A DNA stretch of 64,000 nucleotides, from the NCBI GenBank assembly GCA_933228675.1, contig OW121743.1, positions 68,598,208-68,662,207 on the forward strand, in the 5' to 3' direction. Both the position numbers and the translations under genes were made by a program. This document shows positions 56,859 through 64,000 of this stretch, piece after piece; position 1 is the first letter of the stretch, and each line of letters opens with the position of its first letter. Below the pieces are notes generated by a model. The model did no database searches. It was given only the letters and a program-made list of their open reading frames with translations, and was not told where the DNA came from. This DNA comes from Stomorhina lunata (taxonomy: Eukaryota; Arthropoda; Insecta; Diptera; Rhiniidae).

Positions 56859-58063
56859 CCCAGCAAAACTTTTTATTACCAAATAATGAGTTAAACAGCT
56901 AAACTATTGAACACGAACTACTTACTCATTCACTGTTTAAGTCATTACATTAACATGGCGATGTCATTGGAGGCAAGTAAATACCAATTGCAAAAAAGTA
57001 ATGACTTGGGTAAGCAATTGGAAAACAACAACAAAAACTTTTTGTTGTTGTATTTAAAAAATATATTTTGAAACGAAATACAAAACATTTTTTTTATGAC
57101 CCCATATGTTGAAAACTTAGCAGCTTATAATTAATATAAACAATTTTAATTTTTAGATCCAAAATCATGTGACAATAACTTTGTTTTTGTCTGCTTTTTT
57201 TGCTTTGTTGTAATTTTTGGAAAAATATTTTTTTACGATTTAATGCATTTAATAAACAATAAACAAGTTTTTTTTCAATTATTTTAAAAGTTAAACAATT
57301 TAAATCTTACATAAGATTGACTCTTACTTACTTAAATGTTACAACCTGTTAAGGTCAAAGTCCGAGTATATTTTAGAATTCCATGGATTTCGATCTTGTG
57401 AGAATATTCTCCAATTTTATAGGCCAAGCTATGAAAAATGTTCCTCTACTTGGTATTTCTGTCGAAGTTTCGGACATCCTCCTCTAACATTAGGTGGTGG
57501 GACATTTCAATTCTAATTTTATCCTCTTCATAGCATTTTTTGCAAGAGAGAGTTACTAGTCCGTAATCCTAACCCATTTTTATCGATCTTATGGGACAAC
57601 TCTCGGAACATGTTAACTCACTATATTAATGGGTGTTAAACTAGCTCCCCGGGTGATACCACGAGGAGGTGTGTGTCCACAGTTGAGATGAAGGATTACC
57701 CAAATAAGTTGCTCTTACCAAGTTAGAATCGTGTTTGGTATCCAATATCCCCTACATAATCAAAATTGACTCATGATGGTATTTTTTCATTACCGTGAGA
57801 TAGTTTTCCTATTTTTTTTACAGAAGGTTAAATATTACCTTTCTTAAAATTCAAAAATCATTTAAAAAGACTCTTTTAAAAAAAAAACTAAAAAAAATTG
57901 TTGCCCTTGGTGGGATTTGAACCGGGGCCATTCAGTTTAAATTACCATCTTAATTACAAATAAGTACTTCTGTAATAACTTATTATTCATTCGGAGGGTA
58001 TGTTGTTGTCATTACAAGGTAACCAGTTATCAGAGTACTTGCCATTACCAAAGTTTTGCTGGG
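56859..58063. mobile_element. 1.2-kb transposon-like unit, CCCAGCAAAACTTT ends, TAA duplication
   Basis: The left end CCCAGCAAAACTTT (56859-56872) and the right end AAAGTTTTGCTGGG (58050-58063) are perfect 14-bp inverted repeats. TAA flanks both sides (56856-56858, 58064-58066). Subterminal sequence is rich in AAGTAATGACTT, CATTAC and AAGTACTT motifs on both sides. A 3-bp TAA duplication fits PIF/Harbinger-type elements. The interior contains a degraded retrotransposon fragment (57340-57645) instead of a transposase. Confidence 0.7.
57340..57645 (-). pseudogene. degraded C-terminal end of a non-LTR ORF2
   Basis: On the minus strand a frame reads SCKKCYEEDKIRIEMSHHL (about 57490-57546) and continues MLEEDVRNFDRN to a stop. 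Another frame, after a shift, reads ENILTRSKSMEF. Jockey/I/R1-type ORF2 proteins end with CxxC...HHLLCECPAL... and, later, LxxILxFxKxTGLF, which this resembles. The second half of the zinc-binding motif (LCEC) is replaced by LMLEED. Frameshifts and stops make it non-functional. It sits inside the CCCAGC-ended unit. Confidence 0.4.
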
Positions 58064-58757
58064 TAAGTTAAATTTTTATAAAAAAAAGTTAAAATGCTTT
58101 AGAGATTTCATGAATTTTTTGATTTTATAGTAAAGTTTTATTCAAGTACAAGTTAGTATCTATGAGTGATGGGTGTTTACCAAACTAGGAGATTTAAAAA
58201 AAATATTTCAATTGATTTTAAAAATAGTTGTTAAATTTTATGCTCGTATGGTTTAAAATTTAAAAATTTTTAAACTTTAACTTATTTGAAGAATGATGCC
58301 ACTTCAATGCAATTTTAAATATTTTTCTGTATTTTTTTCCTCATGATATGGCCTAAAATTTTAATGAAATATTATTTAATTATTGCAAAATTTCAGCTTT
58401 TTTTAATAAAAAAAAATTTATAAAAATTATATAAGTTATGTGAAAATATTTCCAAGTACCATGTCATTTACTTTTCACTCACATTCAACAGAAATTCTTC
58501 AACTTTATTGCAAAAAGTAAAAAATTAAAAAAAATCAAATAGTACAGATGAATTCATTGCGATTGGAAACGACATACATATTTATGTTCGACGTACTTGC
58601 AGAACTTCAATTGTGATGAAGTGTGCAACAATTTAACAGTTGTATGAAATATTTCTGCACTTAAGCTAAAAAAAAGCTCAGCGATAGAGATTTTCTAAAG
58701 CACTACAAAATAATACTTAAAATGATACACCAACAATAAGAAAAGAGCTTTTTCTAA
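58064..58757. other. unique AT-rich DNA between two transposon-like units
   Basis: Contains only A/T-rich sequence with runs of A and T. No repeat, RNA or coding signal was recognised. Confidence 0.5.
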
Positions 58758-58765
58758 ATCACGAG

Positions 58766-59884
58766 CAGAGGGCGAAGCCGACTACAAATTATCGGCGGCG
58801 GCGGCTGGAGAAAAATGGACCAGCGGCGGCTGTGCGCCGGCTTTAAGCCGAATACAAAAAGAAAAAAATCATATTTTTTTAAACCAAAATACATATATTT
58901 CTTATTTTCGTTTCATCAATCCCATATTGTCATGTACAAACAATTGCTTTTTTATTGTGTTAGGATTTAGGGAACTGCTGGTATCCTGAAACATAAATTT
59001 GCTAGTTTTGCAATATTGGGATAACTTCGCTATCAAGATATTTTTGAATTTCAAGTTCCATATTTTTGTTCAGATTAGGCATTATTGTTCCCATGAATTC
59101 TAGCATTTGTTGTCTTGTATTTGAAATTTTACAGTAAACATATGTATATATATAAAATTATAAAAAAAAAATCATGACATTATACTTTGATCTTTTTGAT
59201 GGTTGATTTGAACATTTGCTGGTAGATGGACGATTGATATCAATATCCTCTAATTTTTTATTTCTTCTAAAATGAACTTTGATTTAGAAACTGAATTATA
59301 GGATACATCCAAGATTTGAAATAAATTTAACGCGTTTTGTAGAATCATTTTAATATACTTCTCCAAAGCTGGCAAATTTTTTTGTCATGGATTTAATGGA
59401 TCCATGCCACCACGTGTATTTTAAAAATCTTTAAATGTTTTTTTTCTGTTCTGCTTTGCAAAACCGCACAATTGTATTGCGAGTACAAAATATGATACAA
59501 TTTCTGTCCTTTCTCATGAAGACATTATATTTTTATAAAAATATATAAAAGAGCTTAGAGTGGGATAACTTTGACCTTGGAAAATTTTTGTTGCGTTTCC
59601 AGTATTATACACTTTTTCACTTACCCTCATTTTCTCGCGTACAAAAAACGAGCTTTAAATGAAAGTTTAATTTGATAATACTTTTATGTATCTTCTTATT
59701 AAATATAAAAACCAAGTCTTATTAAAAATTTTAGTATTAAAAAATATCTTTATCTTAAAATTAAAATACTTCGGCTTGAAATTTAAGCCGACATGAGCCG
59801 GTTCTTTCGGCGGCGGCTGACTATCGAAAAATTCTCCCGGCGGCGACTCAGCGCCGGCTTCGAGCCGCTTGGCTTCGCCCTCTG
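58766..59884. mobile_element. 1.1-kb hAT-like element, CAGAGGGCGAAGCC ends
   Basis: The left end CAGAGGGCGAAGCC and the right end GGCTTCGCCCTCTG are perfect 14-bp inverted repeats. Flanks are ATCACGAG (58758-58765) and ATGACGAG (59885-59892), a 7-of-8 target-site duplication. An 8-bp duplication and CAG-type ends are hallmarks of hAT transposons. The terminal 90-100 bp on both sides is strikingly GC-rich with GGCGGCGGC and GCGCCGGCTT/GAGCCG motifs in inverted orientation; the interior is AT-rich and holds a decayed minus-strand coding remnant. Confidence 0.85.
59000..59140 (-). pseudogene. possible hAT transposase remnant
   Basis: A minus frame of about 40 codons reads NTRQQMLEFMGTIMPNLNKN and then MELEIQKYLDSEVIPILQN before a stop. 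An acidic ExxxYLxxxxI stretch is reminiscent of the segment that precedes the hAT C-terminal dimerisation domain. A second minus frame near 59200-59260 reads EDIDINRPSTSKCSNQPSKR. The position inside a hAT-ended element supports the reading, but the WW-type dimerisation residues are absent. It is truncated or interrupted and not functional. Confidence 0.35.
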
Positions 59885-59892
59885 ATGACGAG

Positions 59893-60703
59893 CAAATTAT
59901 TTTTAGCCACTAAAAGCTTTTTCAAGAACAATGACATAAAAGTAGGGAAAGTTTCTAACCCTATAAAACTAGTTTTCGAGTATTTTCGATCGGTGCAGGG
60001 AAGTATTGTCCCCTCTACAAATGAAATAATTATGAATAGGTTATTACACCTCTTAAGAAAAAGACTAAAGTTTCCAAATTTTGTTTGAGATATTAAATAT
60101 ATCTTACTTAAAGCTTTATATTAAGTTTAAAAGCCAAAATCTAGTGCTGGAGCTTAACTGTAAAAAAACTTAGCTCATATATTCAACCAGTCTTACCTAT
60201 GCCAAAGCCTATCATTACTTCATTTTAACCAGTAGCGTATCTAACAATCATTTTCACACGTTCCGTAAAAGACACGAATCGAAATAATAGAAAAATAAAT
60301 AGAAAAAAAAACTGAAATTGCCAAAGAGATAAATAAATAACGACGATTGTAATGGAAAAAGCAACAGCAATTTGAAATGACAATCTATTAAATAAATTAA
60401 AAACAAGTTTACTTAAATGTTTTTCGTTTAAATTTATTTTTCTATAACATTTTGCAACGACCAACCGCAAATCGATTCAATTTTTTTAAAATTTTTCAAA
60501 AATAAATAAAATATCAAAGAAAATTTCAAAAGGAAATTATTTTAAATATTTTTTTGAACGTGTTAAAAGATTAAAGTTTTGAAAAAAAAAATTAAAAAAA
60601 TTTTTGCTAAAAAAAAAAATTTCAGATTATTTTAGATTTTTTCAATTATGGTAGAAAAAAAGAATTCAAAAAAAATCTGCTTTTAATTTCATAAAATTAA
60701 AAA
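59893..60703. other. unique AT-rich DNA
   Basis: A 67-codon plus frame starts inside the last bases of the hAT-like element (59885-60088) and an 81-codon minus frame lies at 60225-60470. Neither shows a motif. From about 60480 the sequence is decayed A/T repeat leading into the next array. Confidence 0.45.
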
Positions 60704-61053
60704 ACCATAATAAAAATTGTTTATTATTGTTTAATAAGTGGAAGTATTAGGGTCTTCAGAAAAATAACATAGAAATTTTCTATAAAAATAGGAAATTTTT
60801 GAAAAATTTCCTATAAAAATTTTTGAAAAATTTCCTATAAAAATAAAAAATTTTTGAAAAATTTCCTATAAAAATAGAACCATAATAAAAATTGTTTATT
60901 ATTGTTTAATAAGTGGAAGTATTAGGGTCTTCAGAAAAATAACATAGAAATTTTCTATAAAAATAGGAAATTTTTGAAAAATTTCCTATAAAAATTTTTG
61001 AAAAATTTCCTATAAAAATAAAAAAATTTTGAAAAATTTCCTATAAAAATAGA
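60704..61053 (+). repeat. 175-bp duplication at the left edge of the 31-bp array
   Basis: ACCATAATAAAAATTG, TTTATTATTGTTTAATAAG, GTGGAAGTATTAGGGTCTTC and the following AAATAACATAG with three array units recur from 60704 at 60879, an offset of 175 bp. As at 22021, unique flank and array units were duplicated together. Confidence 0.9.
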
Positions 61054-62604
61054 AAATTTTTGAAAAATTTCCTATAAAAATAGGAAATTTTTGAAAAATT
61101 TCCTATAAAAATAGGAAATTTTTGAAAAATTTCCTATAAAAATAGGAAATTTTTGAAAAATTTCCTATAAAAATAGGAAATTTTTGAAAAATTTCCTATA
61201 AAAATAGGAAATTTTTGAAAAATTTCCTATAAAAATAGGAAATTTTTGAAAAATTTCCTAGAAAAATAGGAAATTTTTGAAAAATTTCCTATAAAAATAG
61301 GAAATTTTTGAAAAATTTCCTATAAAAATAGGAAATTTTTGAAAAATTTCCTATAAAAATAGGAAATTTTTGAAAAATTTCCTATAAAAATAGGAAATTT
61401 TTGAAAAATTTCCTATAAAAATAGGAAATTTTTGAAAAATTTCCTATAAAAATAGGAAATTTTTGAAAAATTTCCTATAATTTCCTATAAAAATAGGAAA
61501 TTTTTGAAAAATTTCCTATAATTTCCTATAAAAATAGGAAATTTTTGAAAAATTTCCTATAAAAATAGGAAATTTTTGAAAAATTTCCTATAAAAATAGG
61601 AAATTTTTGAAAAATTTCCTATAAAAATAGGAAATTTTTGAAAAATTTCCTATAAAAATAGGAAATTTTTGAAAAATTTCCTATAAAAATAGGAAATTTT
61701 TGAAAAATTTCCTATAAAAATAGGAAATTTTTGAAAAATTTCCTATAAAAATAGGAAATTTTTGAAAAATTTCCTATAAAAATAGGAAATTTTTGAAAAA
61801 TTTCCTATAAAAATAGGAAATTTTTGAAAAATTTCCTAGAAAAATAGGAAATTTTTGAAAAATTTCCTAGAAAAATAGGAAATTTTTGAAAAATTTCCTA
61901 TAAAAATAGGAAATTTTTGAAAAATTTCCTATAAAAATAGGAAATTTTTGAAAAATTTCCTATAAAAATAGGAAATTTTTGAAAAATTTCCTATAAAAAT
62001 AGGAAATTTTTGAAAAATTTCCTATAAAAATAGGAAATTTTTGAAAAATTTCCTATAAAAATAGGAAATTTTTGAAAAATTTCCTATAAAAATAGGAATT
62101 TTTGAAAAATTTCCTATAAAAATAGGAAATTTTTGAAAAATTTCCTATAAAAATAGGAAATTTTTGAAAAATTTCCTATAAAAATAGGAAATTTTTGAAA
62201 AATTTCCTATAAAAATAGGAAATTTTTGAAAAATTTCCTATAAAAATAGGAATTTTTTGAAAAATTTCCTATAAAAATAGGAAATTTTTGAAAAATTTCC
62301 CATAAAAATAGGAAATTTTTGAAAAATTTCCTATAAAAATAGGAAATTTTTGAAAAATTTCCTATAAAAATAGGAAATTTTTGAAAAATTTCCTATAAAA
62401 AAAGGAAATTTTTGAAAAATTTCCTATAAAAATAGTAAATTTTTGAAAAATTTCCTATAAAAATAGTAAATTTTTGAAAAATTTCATATAAAAATAGGAA
62501 ATTTTTGAAGAATTTCCTATACAATTTTTTGATAAAAATTTTCTATAAAAATAGGAAATTTTTGATAAAAAATTTTCTATAAAAATAGGAAATTTTTGAA
62601 AAAT
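60770..62604 (+). repeat. 31-bp satellite with GGAAATTTTTGAAAAATTTCC arm
   Basis: About 58 copies at exactly 31-bp spacing. The unit has two near-palindromes: AAATTTTTGAAAAATTT and CCTATAAAAATAGG. Variants are rare (CCTAGAAAAATAGG near 61260, 61838 and 61870; CCCATAAAAATAGG near 62300). Two units at 61480-61530 carry an extra 10 bp (ATTTCCTATA), becoming 41 bp. The right 100 bp decays and picks up GATAAAAATTTTC linkers of the CTATAG family. Confidence 0.95.
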
Positions 62605-63640
62605 CAATCCTCGTATTCTCTTTAAAATATCACTAATAATTTAACTTTTATAATGTTCTTAGATCAAAGCAAAAAAAAGCTTTTAAGATTGTAATTGCAT
62701 TAGAATTGTGTTGTTTTACTAATAGACTTTTGGTTCAGTTTTTCTTTGAATAAAAGCAAATATTTTTCTACTTCAATTGTTGTAACCGTGATATAAACAT
62801 TTTTATTTTTGCATGAGTGCTAATGCAAACGAACTTGCTTTTGTTCATTTGCTGGTCTAGTTGTCCGACCGCCCGTATGTCTGTCTGTTTATAGGAATGA
62901 TGACGGACATAATATTGGCTTTTAATTTTTATTTTGTTTTAATATTTTTTTATTATTGTTGATTTTTTGCCATTTGTTGGTTTTGTGGTGGTATCTGCTC
63001 ACAATTTTATTTTCTGTTTTAAATACACATAAGTATAAGAGTGTGTGTTCATGTCGATAATGTCGGCATTTAGTTTTGAGTTTTTTATTTCCAACCTTTT
63101 CTTCCAACCAATCGAGCCAACAATGTTCAACCAAAACGTCTGATAGACAGTAAGTCAGATAGGCATGCAGGCCTAGGAACAGACATACCGAAAAACCGAC
63201 AGACCAATCGACCATCCAGTCATACAATTCCCAACATTTATGCACATGTCTGTCTGTCCGTTTGATGTCTGTGTGTGGCAAGCGTTAAATAAAAATCAAA
63301 TTGCGGCAAACAAAGTGCAGATCAAAGTGCAATTGCCGCCACTCGCTTTTTTGTTTAATTTTATTTCTCTGGGTGTTGTTTTATTGTACTTTTAGCCTTT
63401 TTTTTTTCTTTTTATTTCCACTAATTTGTTTAATTTATATAATTATGATTTTCTAAGTGTTAGATTAGTAATTGAGTTTTTTTGATTTTAGAGGCAAAAA
63501 ATTGTTTCTAATTTTTAAGTGCCACGAATTATTTCTTTATAAAATAGTTATTTGAAACACATAAATGAACCTAATGGAGGAAATTATGATAGCGGTGTGA
63601 TTTGATCTTTTTTCTTAATTCTAGCATATTATAAAGAATT
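62605..63640. other. unique spacer with GTCT/GTCC tracts; weak ORF
   Basis: About 1 kb of less AT-rich DNA. TGTCCGACCGCCCGTATGTC and CTGTCTGTTT near 62862-62890 and CTGTCTGTCCG near 63250 are GTCY-type tracts. A 119-codon minus frame (62922-63281) runs from a His/Asp-rich start through a hydrophobic stretch (FSVCLFLGLHAYLTYCL, about residues 30-46) to a Lys/Asn-rich tail. I know no relative, and part of it overlaps the GTCY tract, so I treat it as unsupported. Confidence 0.4.
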
Positions 63641-64000
63641 TGTTAAAAATAGGAAATGAAAAATTTTCTATAAAACTTGGAAATTTTTGAAAAATTTCCT
63701 ATAAAAAAAATAAAATTTTTCAAAAATTTCCTATGAAAATAGAACATTTTTAAAAATTTAATATAAAATAAGGAAATTATACAAAAATTTTTTATAAAAA
63801 TAGGAAATTTTTCAAAAATTTCATACAAAAATAGAATTTTTTTTATTAAAATAGGAAATTTTTCAAAAATTTCCTATAAAAATAGGAAATTTTTTAAAAA
63901 TTTCCTATAAAATTTTTCAAAAATTTCCTTTAAAAATAGGAAATTTTTCAAAAATTTCCTTTCAAAAATAAAATTTTTCAAAAAATTTCCGTATAAATAG
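63641..64000. repeat. 31-bp-type array with TTTTTCAAAAA arm
   Basis: Diverged units of the 60.8-62.6 kb family continue to the end of the window. The CCTATAAAAATAGG element keeps the same orientation, but the other arm now reads TTTTTCAAAAA, the reverse complement of TTTTTGAAAAA. The array is cut by the window end. Confidence 0.85.

Noticed and set aside
57905..57935. tRNA-like string GGTGGGATTTGAACCGGGGC (minus strand, B-box like)
   Set aside because: The bases flanking the putative T-loop do not form a 5-bp T-stem, and no A-box, anticodon stem or acceptor pairing can be drawn; at most a tRNA-derived repeat fragment.
58860..59780. Intact transposase gene inside the hAT-like element
   Set aside because: Only short minus-strand frames with stops between them remain; the element is non-autonomous.
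62922..63281. 119-codon minus-strand ORF with a hydrophobic segment
   Set aside because: Overlaps GTCT/GTCC tracts, has a low-complexity Asn/Lys tail and shows no motif or start context; chance cannot be excluded.

Overview
This window looks like non-coding, repeat-dominated nuclear DNA of a dipteran insect, probably a calyptrate fly. Outside the satellites it is very AT-rich. It carries degraded non-LTR retrotransposon pieces, short DNA transposons with terminal inverted repeats, GTCY-type (GACA/GGAC) tracts and the short inverted ACCCTTCACCA boxes common in fly interspersed repeats. No stretch can be defended as an intact host protein-coding gene, rRNA or tRNA. The long open frames at 16.9-25.3 kb are by-products of a 12-bp satellite whose length is a multiple of three. 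The species call is inference.

Layout. 1-9.4 kb: an 11-bp satellite in two blocks of opposite orientation around a 1-kb spacer. 11.0-13.6 kb: a 30-bp AT-rich minisatellite with a CTATAG core. 15.1-26.1 kb: four blocks of a 12-bp satellite (orientations +, -, -, +) with unique spacers and three diverged copies of one dispersed sequence. 27.4-35.0 kb: two large blocks of a 31-bp satellite (24-bp palindrome plus 7-bp asymmetric linker) in opposite orientation, with small internal inversions. 36.1-41.5 kb: a non-LTR reverse-transcriptase remnant interrupted by a DNA transposon whose left end, with flanking target DNA, has been tandemly multiplied. 44.0-44.7 kb: a 190-bp tandem duplication and two striking hairpins. 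45.2-49.6 kb: a roughly 330-bp satellite organised as 4-monomer higher-order repeats. 50.9-54.9 kb: further 30-31-bp CTATAG-type arrays, one folded back on itself. 55.0-59.9 kb: three transposon-like units with terminal inverted repeats, one of them hAT-like with a near-perfect 8-bp target duplication. 60.8-62.6 kb and 63.6-64.0 kb: a second 31-bp palindromic family.

Two themes stand out. First, the main 11-, 12- and 31-bp satellite families occur as inverted block pairs around 1.0-1.8 kb of unique DNA, so any read-through transcript could form long double-stranded RNA. Second, several minisatellite families with different sequences share a 30-31-bp period built from A/T tracts and short palindromes, close to three helical turns, which suggests selection or a mechanistic preference for phased, bendable or extrudable DNA. 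The window could be pericentromeric or Y-linked heterochromatin, or part of a giant intron; the sequence alone cannot decide. Array boundaries are read by eye and are good to about 10-30 bases.
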